64,000 bases of DNA from NCBI GenBank assembly GCA_963823735.1, contig CAWGMO010000002.1:1178001-1242000 (forward strand), written 5' to 3'. The notes under the pieces are model-generated. The model saw only the letters and a list, made by a program, of their open reading frames with translations, had not been told where the DNA came from and ran no database searches. Source of the DNA: Actinoallomurus sp963823735. GTDB lineage: Bacteria; Actinomycetota; Actinomycetes; Streptosporangiales; Streptosporangiaceae. The position numbers and the translations under genes are program-made. Shown one piece after another: positions 38,119 to 46,333 of this stretch (position 1 is the stretch's first letter; every line of letters begins with the position of its first letter).

Positions 38119-38160
38119 AGCAATAATTCAATGCAATAGGTGCAATGTTCTCGGTGCAAT
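38119..38160 (+). promoter_or_regulatory. Array of GCAAT direct repeats before the MocR gene
   Basis: The pentamer GCAAT occurs four times in the same orientation, at 38119, 38132, 38141 and 38155 (the last three as TGCAAT, the third and fourth as GGTGCAAT), in the 94-bp gap between the divergent hydrolase and MocR genes. MocR-type regulators (GabR, PdxR) bind direct repeats near their own promoters, so this is a credible operator. It ends right at the AAAGGAG ribosome binding site of the MocR gene. Confidence 0.5.
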
Positions 38161-38172
38161 AAAGGAGATCGG

Positions 38173-39501
38173 ATGGAGCCGTACCACGTGATCGCGGACG
38201 CGATCGCCGCCGACATCGCCGCCGGACGGCTGCGGCCCGGCGACCGGCTCCCCCCGCAGCGGCATTTCGCCCGCCGCCGCGGCATCGCTCCGTCGACCGC
38301 GGCGCGCGTGTACGCGGAGCTGGTCCGGCGCGGCCTCGTCGTCGGCGAGGTCGGGCGCGGCACGTACGTGCGGGCCGCCGAGCCGCCGCTCGAACCCGCG
38401 CTCACCGAGCCGGGCGGCGCGCGCGTCGACCTGGAGATGAACTTCCCCGTGCTCGCGGACCAGTCCGCGCGCCTCGCCGCGAGCCTGTCGGGGCTGCTGC
38501 GCGGCGACGCGCTCGCCGCGAGCCTCGCGCCGGTCGGCGTCGCGGGCACCGGCGCGGCGCGCCTGGCCACCGCGACGCTGCTGACCCGCGCCGCCTGGAC
38601 GCCGGACCCGGACCGCGTCGTCTTCGCGGGCAACGGGCGGCAGGCCATCGCCGCCGCGATCGCCGCGCTCGTGCCGGTCGGCTCGCGGCTCGGCATCGAG
38701 TCGCTCACCTATCCGGTGATCAAGGGCATCGCCGCGCGGCTCGGCGTGACCCTGGTGCCGCTCGCGATGGACGAGTCCGGCCTGGTGCCGGACGCCCTGC
38801 GCGCCGCACCGCCGCTGCGGGCCGTGTACGTGCAGCCCACGCTGCACAACCCGCTCGGCGTGACGATGCCCGAGGCGCGGCGCGCCGAGCTGGCCGCGAC
38901 ACTGCGCGCGCTGGACCTGCCCGCGATCGAGGACACCATCTACGGCTTCCTGCGGCCCGATGTGCCGCCGCTGGCCGCGCTCGCCCCGGAGCACGTGGTG
39001 GTCGCCGACAGCCTGTCCAAGCGGCTCGCACCCGGCCTGTCACTCGGGTTCCTGGTGCCGCCTGCGGGCCTGGCGAACCGGGTCGCCTCGGCCGTGCGGT
39101 CGGGCGGGTGGGCGGCGCAGCGGTTCGCCCTCGAAGCCGCGACGCGGTGGATGTCGGACGGCACGGCGCGGGCCATCGAGAGCGCGAAGCGTGAGGACGC
39201 CTCGGCGCGCCAGCGGATCCTGCGCGAGCGCCTCGGGGAGTTCGACGTCCAGGCCGACCAGGGCGCGTACCACTGCTGGTGGCGGCTGCCCGAACCCTGG
39301 CGCGCCGAGACGTTCGTCGCCGCGGCGGCACGCCACGGCATCGCCGTCTCCCCGGCGGCCGCGTTCACCGTCGGCCCAGGTCACGCGCCCAGCGCCGTAC
39401 GCCTCGCGCTGTCGGCGCCGCCGCACGCGGTGCTGTCGTCCGCCCTCGCCACGCTCGGCGCCCTGGCGCGCGGACCGGCCGGCGAAAGCGGTGTGGAGTG
39501 A
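38173..39501 (+). CDS. MocR-type regulator (GntR winged helix + PLP aminotransferase fold)
   Basis: The 442-aa protein joins a GntR winged helix (LRPGDRLPPQRHFARRRGIA followed by PSTAARVYAELVRRGLVVGE, about residues 21-60) to a fold-type-I aminotransferase domain with AIEDTIYGFLRP and the PLP-lysine segment VVADSLSKRLAPGLSLGFLV (Lys about 285). ATG at 38173 has AAAGGAG five bases upstream, which decides against the ATG at 38140. MocR proteins use PLP or amino compounds as effectors. It is divergent from the hydrolase/box genes and may control them or a PLP-linked target. GCAAT repeats upstream are likely its site. Confidence 0.92.
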   Translation: MEPYHVIADAIAADIAAGRLRPGDRLPPQRHFARRRGIAPSTAARVYAELVRRGLVVGEVGRGTYVRAAEPPLEPALTEPGGARVDLEMNFPVLADQSARLAASLSGLLRGDALAASLAPVGVAGTGAARLATATLLTRAAWTPDPDRVVFAGNGRQAIAAAIAALVPVGSRLGIESLTYPVIKGIAARLGVTLVPLAMDESGLVPDALRAAPPLRAVYVQPTLHNPLGVTMPEARRAELAATLRALDLPAIEDTIYGFLRPDVPPLAALAPEHVVVADSLSKRLAPGLSLGFLVPPAGLANRVASAVRSGGWAAQRFALEAATRWMSDGTARAIESAKREDASARQRILRERLGEFDVQADQGAYHCWWRLPEPWRAETFVAAAARHGIAVSPAAAFTVGPGHAPSAVRLALSAPPHAVLSSALATLGALARGPAGESGVE

Positions 39502-39515
39502 CAGCGAAAATGTCA
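39499..39515. promoter_or_regulatory. Inverted repeat before the WYL gene
   Basis: TGACA and TGTCA flank a 7-base spacer 24-40 bp upstream of the WYL protein start, directly at the MocR stop. It is followed by TTCGAACG. The small AT-richer island may hold the WYL gene's promoter or operator. No further evidence. Confidence 0.25.
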
Positions 39516-39538
39516 GTATTCGAACGTATGATCGAACC

Positions 39539-40024
39539 ATGGTCGAGAACGCGACGCTCGCACGCCCTGCCCTGACCGCCGCCGAGACAGCCGCCCTCGG
39601 GCTCTCCCTCGCCCACCTGGGCGCCGGTCCCCAGTCCGCCATCGCCCGCCGCGCCCTTCGCCACCTGTTCGACGAGATGGAGACGCCGGACGACGCCATC
39701 GCCACCACCCTGTCCACGCTGACCAAGCCGCTCGACCCGGCCACCGCGCGCCGGGCGCGTACGGCCGCGGGCGCGATCACCGCACGCCTCGTGGTCCGTC
39801 TCCACTACGTCGACGCGGCCGGAGGCGTCACGACCCGCGAGATCGAGCCGGTCACCTGCCTGGTGCACCGCGACCACTGGTACCTCATCGCCTGGTGCCG
39901 CATGCGCAAGAGCATCCGCGCGTTCCGCTTCGACCGCATGCTCGCGCTGGAGGCCACCGAGATCCCCGCACGCCCGCACCGGGCCGAGCGCTTCCTGCCC
40001 TTCCAGGGCCGCCGCTCCGCCTGA
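39539..40024 (+). CDS. WYL domain-containing protein without DNA-binding domain
   Basis: The 161-aa protein ends in a WYL domain: VVRLHYVDAAGGVTTREIEP, then VTCLVHRDHWYLIAWCRMRK (variant WYL signature, about residues 105-118) and SIRAFRFDRMLALE. WYL domains bind nucleic acid or nucleotide ligands and are usually attached to a winged helix; none is present here (the N-terminal 70 residues are helical, TAAETAALGLSLAHLGAGPQ). It may act as a stand-alone ligand sensor or partner. ATG at 39539 is assumed. The gene ends at a strong bidirectional hairpin. Confidence 0.82.
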   Translation: MVENATLARPALTAAETAALGLSLAHLGAGPQSAIARRALRHLFDEMETPDDAIATTLSTLTKPLDPATARRARTAAGAITARLVVRLHYVDAAGGVTTREIEPVTCLVHRDHWYLIAWCRMRKSIRAFRFDRMLALEATEIPARPHRAERFLPFQGRRSA

Positions 40025-40027
40025 CCC

Positions 40028-40070
40028 GTGAGCCGGGGAGCGCCTACCCGCCGGGCGCTCTCCGGCTCAC
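40028..40070. terminator. Bidirectional terminator between WYL and methyltransferase genes
   Basis: Arms 40028-40044 and 40054-40070 form a 17-bp stem with one G-T wobble and a 9-base loop. The hairpin begins 4 bp after the WYL stop, and its right arm overlaps the methyltransferase stop codon, so it can serve both convergent transcripts. No T-run on either side. Confidence 0.75.
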
Positions 40071-40858
40071 GCCTTACGCCCGACGGCGGCGAAGCCGTGG
40101 GACCTGGGCGTGTTGGGGTCGTCGGGGCGCCAGTCGGAGATCCAGGTCAGGCCGGGCTCGATCAGCTCGAAGCCGTCGAAGAACCGCAGGATGTCCGCGC
40201 GCGAGCGGGGCACGATCGGGGCGGTCGCGCCCTTGTACGCGTCGCGGCCCGCCTGGACGAGATGCTCGGGCACGCCTTCGGTCGTCAGGTGCGCCAAGAT
40301 CATGAAGCTGCCGGGCGCGAGGGCGTCGCGCACCCGGCTCACGATCTCATAAGGCCGCAGCTCGTCGGGGACGAAGTGCATCACGGCGACCAGCAGCACG
40401 GCGACCGGCCTGGACAGGTCCAGGCCGAGGTCGGGATGGCCGAGGATCTCTTCCGGGTCGCGCATGTCGGCCTGGATGACCGAGACGCCCGGCGCCGCGC
40501 CGAGCAGGGCCTCAGAGTGGGAGAGCACCATGGGGTCGTAGTCGACGTACGTCACGCGCGCGCCGATGGCGATCTCGTGCACGCTGCCCTGCGTGGGCAG
40601 CCCGGAACCGATGTCGAGGAACTGGTCGACGCCCTCCGACCACAGGTGACGCACCGCGCGCTGCATGAACTCCCGGTTCGCCTGGGCGGCGACGGGGGTG
40701 TCGGGAAAGACGGCGAGGATCTTCTTGGCGGCCTCGCGGTCGACCGCGAAGTTGTCCTTCCCGCCGAGGTAGTAGTCGTACATGCGGGCGATGTTGGGCG
40801 TGGTGACGTCCACTCCTCGCGGCGCGGGCTCCGCCCCCGGCGGCATCGGTCCACTCAT
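40067..40858 (-). CDS. SAM-dependent methyltransferase, DUF574 / Methyltransf_19 family
   Basis: The 263-aa protein is of the actinomycete-specific family with the signature TTPNIARMYDYYLGGKDNFA (about residues 19-38) followed by VDQFLDIGSGLPTQGSVHEI (SAM motif I, about 77-96), RVTYVDYDPMVLSHS and AVLLVAVMHFVPD. These proteins are abundant in actinomycetes; some act as O-methyltransferases and one group as a regulator of development. ATG at 40858 is preceded by AAGGGGG. The gene is alone, convergent to the WYL gene. Substrate unknown. Confidence 0.92.
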   Translation of the reverse strand: MSGPMPPGAEPAPRGVDVTTPNIARMYDYYLGGKDNFAVDREAAKKILAVFPDTPVAAQANREFMQRAVRHLWSEGVDQFLDIGSGLPTQGSVHEIAIGARVTYVDYDPMVLSHSEALLGAAPGVSVIQADMRDPEEILGHPDLGLDLSRPVAVLLVAVMHFVPDELRPYEIVSRVRDALAPGSFMILAHLTTEGVPEHLVQAGRDAYKGATAPIVPRSRADILRFFDGFELIEPGLTWISDWRPDDPNTPRSHGFAAVGRKA

Positions 40859-40950
40859 GCGCCCCCCTTCCGAGGGCGCGATCATAATCAGCCGAGCTGC
40901 GGATTCGCTGAGACAACACGAATGTGCGCGCACGCGGCTACCGCCCGTGC

Positions 40951-42183
40951 TCAGCCGCGGGCGACCAGGCTTCCCGGGTCGCTCAGGACGCGCTCCACCA
41001 CGAGCGACGCCGCGCCGAGCGCGGCGGCGTCTCCGCCCAGGCGCGAGACCGTCACCCGCGGCGGCGAGGAACGCAGGACACCGGCGCCCTCGGCGAGGGC
41101 CGCCTCCGCGGCGGGGCGCGCCCACGGCGCGAGAGCGGAGAAGATGCCGCCCAGGACGATGGTGTCCGGGTCCAGGAGGTTCACCGCGACGGCCAGGGCC
41201 TGGCCGAGGGACTCCCCCGCCCGGCGTACGGCGCTCAGGGCACGCGCGTCGCCGCGTTCCAGGAGGGAGACCAGCGCGGACAGCGGCCCGTCGGGGCTGG
41301 CGGGCGAGGTGGCGGTGGCGTCCGCGATGCCGGCGGCGCGCAGGATGGCCTCCTGGCCCGCGACCTGCTCCAGGCAGCCGCGCCCGCCGCACGCGCAGGG
41401 CGGCCCGGACGGGTCGACGACGATGTGGCCCAGCTCCCCCGCGAACCCGTGGGCGCCGCGGAACACCCGGCCGTCGACGACGATGCCCGCGCCGATGCCG
41501 ATCTCCCCGGAGACGTGGACGTACGCGCCGAGCTCCGGCCCGTCGCCGAACCACAGCTCACCGAGCGCCGCGAGGTTGGCCTCGTTGTCGTGGTCGGCGG
41601 GCAGCGGCAGCGCCGGCAGCCCGGCGGCCAGCAGCTCACCGGCGGCGACGTCGGTCCAGCCGAGGTTCGGGGCCGTACGCAGCCGCCCGCTCGACCGGTC
41701 GAAGGCCCCTGGCAGCGCCACGACCGCTCCGGCGACGGACAGCCCCTGCCCGGCCGCGGTCGCGATGGCCTGCCCGGCGAGGAGTGTCAGGTCCTCGACC
41801 ACATGTCCGGGGTCACGCCCGCGGTTCGCGGCGGCCACGACCCGCCGGTGCCGGATCCGGCGGCTGAGGTCCAGCACGCACACGGCGAGGTAGTCGACGT
41901 TGATCTCCAGCCCGAGGCCCGCGACCCGGTCGCCGTTGACCGAGACGGCGGTGGCCGGACGCCCGCGCTCCCCGCCGCGTACGGGACCGCCCTCCTTGAC
42001 CAGCCCGGCCTCCCCGAGCGTCGCGACGAGCGTGGAGACCGTGGTCTTGGTGAACCCGGTCTCCTGCGCGAGGCGCGCCCGGCTGACCGGCTGCCGTCGA
42101 GCGATCTCCCCGAGCACGACCGCCAGGTTGCGTTCCCGCATCGTGGCGTGGCGCAGCGGCGCGGCCTCGTGGCGCATCGTCAC
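40951..42183 (-). CDS. ROK family transcriptional repressor (XylR/NagC type)
   Basis: The 410-aa protein has an N-terminal winged helix (QPVSRARLAQETGFTKTTVS then TLVATLGEAGLVKEGGPVRG, about residues 31-70) and a ROK domain with GAVVALPGAFDRSSGRLRTA, the zinc-site histidine in GELGHIVVDPSGPP with CACGGRGCLEQVAGQEAIL, and TIVLGGIFSAL. Such repressors respond to free sugars. xylA-xylB lie about 1.1 kb away on the opposite strand, so a XylR role is the natural inference, although three genes come between. An alternative start at the internal ATG (MRERNLAVVL) is possible. Confidence 0.88.
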   Translation of the reverse strand: MTMRHEAAPLRHATMRERNLAVVLGEIARRQPVSRARLAQETGFTKTTVSTLVATLGEAGLVKEGGPVRGGERGRPATAVSVNGDRVAGLGLEINVDYLAVCVLDLSRRIRHRRVVAAANRGRDPGHVVEDLTLLAGQAIATAAGQGLSVAGAVVALPGAFDRSSGRLRTAPNLGWTDVAAGELLAAGLPALPLPADHDNEANLAALGELWFGDGPELGAYVHVSGEIGIGAGIVVDGRVFRGAHGFAGELGHIVVDPSGPPCACGGRGCLEQVAGQEAILRAAGIADATATSPASPDGPLSALVSLLERGDARALSAVRRAGESLGQALAVAVNLLDPDTIVLGGIFSALAPWARPAAEAALAEGAGVLRSSPPRVTVSRLGGDAAALGAASLVVERVLSDPGSLVARG

Positions 42184-42198
42184 ACCCTAGAGGGTGGG

Positions 42199-42498
42199 TC
42201 AGCAGTCGGTCTGGCGCCGCATGACCCAGCCGTTCCGGTCGGTGTGCTCGGCGCCGTACCCGTAGATCCACGTACGGCCGATCTGGTCGTTGAAGGTGCT
42301 GCCGCTCGGCTGGAAGCCGCGGCCCGCCGTGAGGGTGACCTCGGGCGAGGTCCCTCCGGCGGAGTTCACCGTGTAGTACAGCGTCGCGGAAGCCGTCAGG
42401 GAGCACGGATATCCGGGCTCGGCCGAGGCCGGGCCCGCGGTTCCGGCGGTCAGCCCGGCGGCGGCGAACAAGGCGGCGGCGAGCAGCGTCTTCGTCAA
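42199..42498 (-). CDS. Secreted hypothetical protein
   Basis: TTG at 42498 has GGAGGG seven bases upstream and gives a signal peptide (TKTLLAAALFAAAGLTAG, cleavage after ASA). The mature part of about 70 residues has two cysteines (YPCSLT near the start, RRQTDC at the end) that could form a disulfide, and aromatic/Gly segments DQIGRTWIYGYGAEHTDRNG. An ATG at 42513 would add five residues. SH3-like secreted actinomycete proteins have this look, but I do not recognise a defined family. It lies 15 bp beyond the ROK repressor start on the same strand. Confidence 0.7.
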   Translation of the reverse strand: MTKTLLAAALFAAAGLTAGTAGPASAEPGYPCSLTASATLYYTVNSAGGTSPEVTLTAGRGFQPSGSTFNDQIGRTWIYGYGAEHTDRNGWVMRRQTDC

Positions 42499-42634
42499 GT
42501 CCCGTCCCTCCATCGATGCGAGCGCCTCCGGAGCCCCCGCCGTACGACCGTAGATCATGAAAACGGGACTTCACCGGAGTGGCCGGAACGGGCCTGGCCT
42601 ATGATCGCCGTCCTCGACGACGTATGGGGGCACC

Positions 42635-43183
42635 ATGGAGTTCTTCGTCTACTGCCGTGACCGGCCGGGTGCCGAGGAGCTGCACCGCGAGCTCTCCGAG
42701 CGGCACTGGTCGTTCATGGACGGCTACGCCGACGGGATGATCGCCCGCGGCCCGACGTACACCGACGACGAGGAGACGATCACCGGCAGCCTCCACATCG
42801 TCGATCTGCCCGGCGTCGCGGCGGCGCGCGTGTTCGCCTTCGAGGAGCCGAACTACCGGGCCGGCGTGTACGGGGAGGTGCTCATCCGCCGCTGGCGCAA
42901 CACGCTGGGGCGCACGATGTGGGACTTCGCCGGGAACGACCTTCCGCGCTTCCTGATCATCGGGCACGGCAGGGCCGGGGCGGACGGGCACGAACCCGAG
43001 GTCGAGGCCGGCTCTCTCATCGCGTGCGGGCCACTTCTGTCCGACGACGGCTCGGCGTGGCTGGGCACCGCCGTCCTCGTGGAGATGCCCGACCGTGCCG
43101 CCGCGGAGGCCGTGCTGGCGGGCGGGCCGTACGAGCGCGTTGAGGTCCACACCTGGTTCTTCGGCGGGCGTCCCGGCTCCTGA
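42635..43183 (+). CDS. YCII-related domain protein (tandem)
   Basis: The 182-aa protein has two YCII-like units. The first, MEFFVYCRDRPGAEELHREL ... HWSFMDGYADGMIARGPTYT ... GSLHIVDLPGVAAARVF, carries the usual His-Asp region and the FxxEPxxRAG motif (AFEEPNYRAGVYGEV). The second begins LPRFLIIGHGRAGADGHEPE and includes SLIACGPLLSDDGSAWLGTA. YCII proteins are small stand-alone enzymes or dimerising modules related to muconolactone isomerase folds; function is unknown. It precedes the xyl promoter by a few bases and may be unrelated. Confidence 0.82.
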   Translation: MEFFVYCRDRPGAEELHRELSERHWSFMDGYADGMIARGPTYTDDEETITGSLHIVDLPGVAAARVFAFEEPNYRAGVYGEVLIRRWRNTLGRTMWDFAGNDLPRFLIIGHGRAGADGHEPEVEAGSLIACGPLLSDDGSAWLGTAVLVEMPDRAAAEAVLAGGPYERVEVHTWFFGGRPGS

Positions 43184-43194
43184 GCGGAGCCGTG

Positions 43195-43250
43195 TTGACA
43201 GCTCGGGCCTGGGCGTTTTAATTAGTCCAGGTCATGTACCAAATAAGGAG
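43195..43250 (+). promoter_or_regulatory. xylA promoter, operator region and ribosome binding site
   Basis: TTGACA (43195-43200) is followed after 18 bp by TAATTA (43219-43224), a near-consensus promoter. Just downstream the partly symmetrical stretch AGTCCAGGTCATGTACCAAA (43224-43243), with GGT-CATGT-ACC in its centre, is a good candidate for the ROK-type repressor. AAGGAG at 43245-43250 is the ribosome binding site, five bases before ATG. Confidence 0.6.
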
Positions 43251-43255
43251 CCACC

Positions 43256-44401
43256 ATGTTCGACCCGACACGTGACGACCGGTTCAGCTTCGGCCTGTGG
43301 ACGGTCGGGTGGCAGGCGCGCGACCCCTTCGGCGACCCCACCCGCGCCCCGCTGGACCCGGTGGAGGCCGTGCACCGGCTGTCTGAGCTGGGCGCGTACG
43401 GGGTGAGCTTCCACGACGACGACCTGCTGGCCGTCGAGTCCGACCGTGACCGCGCGGTGGCGGCGTTCCGCAAGGCGCTGGACGAGACCGGCATGATCGT
43501 GCCGATGGCGACGACCAACCTGTTCACCCACCCGGTGTTCAAGGACGGCGCCTTCACCTCCAACGACCGTGACATCCGGCGGTACGCCCTGCGCAAGGTC
43601 ATGCGCAACCTCGACCTCGCCGCCGAGCTGGGCGCCGACACGTACGTCTTCTGGGGCGGCCGTGAGGGCGCCGAGAGCGACGCGAGCAAGGACGTCCGCG
43701 CCGCGCTGGACCGCTTCCGCGAGGCGATCGACACGCTCGCCACGTACGTCGGCGACCGGGGGTACTCCATCCGGTTCGCGCTGGAGCCGAAGCCGAACGA
43801 GCCGCGCGGCGACATCCTGCTGCCGACGGTCGGCCACGCGCTGGCCTTCATCGGGTCGCTGGAGCACGCCGAGATGGTCGGGCTCAACCCCGAGGTCGGG
43901 CACGAGCAGATGGCCGGGCTGAACTTCGTGCACGGCATCGCCCAGGCGCTGTGGCACGGCAAGCTCTTCCACATCGACCTGAACGGCCAGCACGGCCCCA
44001 AGTACGACCAGGACCTCGTCTTCGGCCACGGCGACCTGAAGAGCGCGTTCTTCCTCGTCGACCTGCTGGAGAACAGCGACTACGACGGCCCGCGCCACTT
44101 CGACTACAAGCCGACCCGCACCGAGGACATGTCGGGCGTGTGGGCGTCGGCGGCGGCGAACATGCGGATGTACCTGATCCTGAAGGAGCGCGCGCGTGCG
44201 TTCCGCGCCGACCCGGAGGTCCAGGAGGCCCTCGCCGCCTCACGCGTGGGCGAGCTGGCCACGCCGACGCTCGCGCCCGGCGAGACGCATGAGTCCCTCG
44301 CCGCGGACGACTTCGACCTGGAGGCCGCCGGGGCGCGCGGCTACCACTTCGAGCGCCTCGACCAGCTCGCCACCGAGCACATCATGGGTGCCCGTTCGTG
44401 A
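43256..44401 (+). CDS. xylA: Xylose isomerase
   Basis: The 381-aa protein is an actinomycete-type (class I) xylose isomerase: YGVSFHDDDLLAVESDRDRA (catalytic His and Asp, about residues 48-67), ADTYVFWGGREGAESDASKD, RFALEPKPNEPRGDILLPTV (metal Glu), EVGHEQMAGLNFVHGIAQAL, LFHIDLNGQHGPKYDQDLVF and PRHFDYKPTRTEDMSGVW. It converts D-xylose to D-xylulose in the cytoplasm with two divalent metals. A strong promoter and AAGGAG precede ATG 43256. The stop overlaps xylB by 4 bp (GTGA). Confidence 0.97.
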   Translation: MFDPTRDDRFSFGLWTVGWQARDPFGDPTRAPLDPVEAVHRLSELGAYGVSFHDDDLLAVESDRDRAVAAFRKALDETGMIVPMATTNLFTHPVFKDGAFTSNDRDIRRYALRKVMRNLDLAAELGADTYVFWGGREGAESDASKDVRAALDRFREAIDTLATYVGDRGYSIRFALEPKPNEPRGDILLPTVGHALAFIGSLEHAEMVGLNPEVGHEQMAGLNFVHGIAQALWHGKLFHIDLNGQHGPKYDQDLVFGHGDLKSAFFLVDLLENSDYDGPRHFDYKPTRTEDMSGVWASAAANMRMYLILKERARAFRADPEVQEALAASRVGELATPTLAPGETHESLAADDFDLEAAGARGYHFERLDQLATEHIMGARS

Positions 44402-45783
44402 CGACCCTGGTCGCCGGGGTCGACTCCTCGACCCAGTCGTGCAAGGTGGTGGTCGCGGACGCCGCGTCGGGCGAGGTCGTACGCGCGGGGCAGGCGCCGC
44501 ACCCGGACGGCACCGAGGTCGACCCGGCCGCGTGGTGGGACGCCTTCGGCCGGGCGTGCGCGGCGGCGGGCGGGCTCGACGACGTCGCCGCCGTCGGCAT
44601 CGCCGGCCAGCAGCACGGCATGGTGTGCCTCACCGGCTCCGGCGAGGTCGTACGCCCGGCGCTGCTCTGGAACGACACGCGCTCGGCGGGCGCGGCCGGC
44701 GAGCTCGTCGAGGAGCTGGGCGGGCCGGGGAAGTGGGCGGAGGCGGTCGGCAGCGTGCCGCTCGCGTCGTTCACGGTGGCCAAGCTGCGCTGGCTGGCCC
44801 GCCACGAACCGGACGCCCTCGCGCGTACGGCGTCGGTGTGCCTCCCGCACGACTACCTGACGTGGCGGCTGACGGGCGAGCTGACGACCGACCGCGGCGA
44901 CGCGTCCGGTACCGGCTACTGGTCGCCCGCCGACGGTGAGTACCGCACCGACCTGCTCGAACTCGCCACCGGCCGGGTGCCGTCGCTGCCGCGCGTGCTC
45001 GGCCCGTCCGACACGGCGGGCCGTACGCCCGCGGGCGTGCCCGTCTCGGCGGGGACCGGCGACAACATGGCCGCGGCGCTCGGGCTCGGCGCGCGGCCGG
45101 GAGACGTGATCGTCTCCCTGGGCACGTCGGGCACGGTCTTCACGGTGTCCGAGCGGCCGTCGGCCGACGCGGCCGGTGAGGTCGCCGGGTTCGCGGACGC
45201 GACGGGCCGGTTCCTGCCGCTGGTCTGCACGCTCAACGCCGCCCGCGTCCTGGACGCCGCCGCGCGCCTGACCGGCGCCGGCCACGCCGACCTGTCACGC
45301 CTGGCCCTCTCGGCGCCGCCGGGCGCGGACGGGCTCGTGCTCGTGCCGTACCTGGAGGGCGAGCGCACCCCGAACCGCCCGGACGCCACCGGCGCGGTCC
45401 ACGGCCTGCGCCTGGACAACGCCACCCCGGCCCACCTGGCACGCGCCGCGATCGAGGGCATGCTCTGCGGCCTCGCCGACGGCCTGGACGCCCTCCTGGC
45501 CCAGGGCGCGCGCGCCGACCGGATCCTGCTGATCGGCGGCGCGGCGCGCTCGGAGGCCGTCCGCCACATCGCCCCAACGATCTTCGGCCGCCCGGTGCTG
45601 GTGCCGCCGTCCGGCGAGTACGTCGCGGAGGGCGCCGCCGTCCAGGCCGCCTGGACCCTGTCCGGCGCGCCCGAGCCGCCCCGCTGGGAACGCGCGGGCC
45701 TGACCGTCCACGAGACCGCCCCGGCACCGGAGGTACGCGAACGCTACGCCCAGGCCCGCGACCATGTGATCCCCCGGCGCTGA
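44398..45783 (+). CDS. xylB: Xylulokinase
   Basis: The 461-aa FGGY kinase has LVAGVDSSTQSCKVVVADAA (phosphate-1), VAAVGIAGQQHGMVCLTGSG, VRPALLWNDTRSAGAAGELV (catalytic Asp in NDTR), GDVIVSLGTSGTVFTVSERP (phosphate-2), YLEGERTPNRPDATGAVHGL and ILLIGGAARSEAVRHIAPTI (adenosine motif). It phosphorylates D-xylulose to xylulose-5-phosphate for the pentose phosphate pathway. GTG at 44398 overlaps the xylA stop, so the two are translated together. No xylose transporter is seen in the window. Confidence 0.95.
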   Translation: MTTLVAGVDSSTQSCKVVVADAASGEVVRAGQAPHPDGTEVDPAAWWDAFGRACAAAGGLDDVAAVGIAGQQHGMVCLTGSGEVVRPALLWNDTRSAGAAGELVEELGGPGKWAEAVGSVPLASFTVAKLRWLARHEPDALARTASVCLPHDYLTWRLTGELTTDRGDASGTGYWSPADGEYRTDLLELATGRVPSLPRVLGPSDTAGRTPAGVPVSAGTGDNMAAALGLGARPGDVIVSLGTSGTVFTVSERPSADAAGEVAGFADATGRFLPLVCTLNAARVLDAAARLTGAGHADLSRLALSAPPGADGLVLVPYLEGERTPNRPDATGAVHGLRLDNATPAHLARAAIEGMLCGLADGLDALLAQGARADRILLIGGAARSEAVRHIAPTIFGRPVLVPPSGEYVAEGAAVQAAWTLSGAPEPPRWERAGLTVHETAPAPEVRERYAQARDHVIPRR

Positions 45784-45795
45784 GCGTTCTCGCGG

Positions 45796-46251
45796 TCAGT
45801 CGGACAGGTGGTTCAGCACGCGCTCGGTGATGTCGCCGAGCATCGTGATCTCCTCGTCGGTCAGCAGGCCGACGAAGTGGCGGCGGACCGACTCGACGTG
45901 GAGGGGCGCGGCGCGTTCGAGGGTGCGCAGGCCCACGTCGGTCAGGGCGACGACGGCGCCCCGGCCGTCGTCCTCGCATTCCTCGCGCGTCACGAGGCCG
46001 CGGCGCTGCATCCGGGTGACGTGGTGGGACAGGCGGCTCTTGGACCACAGCATCCGTTTCGCCAGCTCGGTGAGCCGCTCACGCCGGCCCTCGAACACGC
46101 TGAGGTTCGTGAGCACGTCGTAGTCGGAGTCGGACAGGCCGGAGTCGTCGGTGAGGTCGCGCGCGAGCCGGAGGTCGAGTCTGCCGCGCATCCGCCGGTA
46201 GCCGATCCAGGCACGCGCCTCCGCGTCGTTGAGCCATCTCACGTCGTCCAC
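45796..46251 (-). CDS. MarR family transcriptional regulator
   Basis: The 151-aa protein has the MarR winged helix: YDVLTNLSVFEGRRERLTEL then AKRMLWSKSRLSHHVTRMQR (recognition helix, about residues 64-83) and GLVTREECEDDGRGAVVALT (wing). Flanking helices (WIGYRRMRGRLDLRLARDL; LLTDEEITMLGDITERVL) form the dimer interface. It is divergent from an NADPH-dependent FMN reductase with an inverted repeat between them, and convergent with xylB (12 bp between stops). Redox or phenolic effectors are typical but not shown. Confidence 0.9.
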   Translation of the reverse strand: MDDVRWLNDAEARAWIGYRRMRGRLDLRLARDLTDDSGLSDSDYDVLTNLSVFEGRRERLTELAKRMLWSKSRLSHHVTRMQRRGLVTREECEDDGRGAVVALTDVGLRTLERAAPLHVESVRRHFVGLLTDEEITMLGDITERVLNHLSD

Positions 46252-46267
46252 ATGCCCACTCTATCAA

Positions 46268-46320
46268 TTTGTTGACACGTCACCCACTGCTCCGTACAGT
46301 CAGATTGATACGTCAACAAA
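46268..46320. promoter_or_regulatory. Inverted repeat operator between MarR and FMN reductase genes
   Basis: TTTGTTGAC (46268-46276) and its exact reverse complement GTCAACAAA (46312-46320) flank the short divergent spacer. Each is followed or preceded by ACGTCA-like bases. The left element is 16 bp from the MarR start and the right element 13 bp from the reductase start, so each can cover one promoter. The MarR protein is the likely binder. Confidence 0.6.
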
Positions 46321-46333
46321 AACGGAGTGAACG

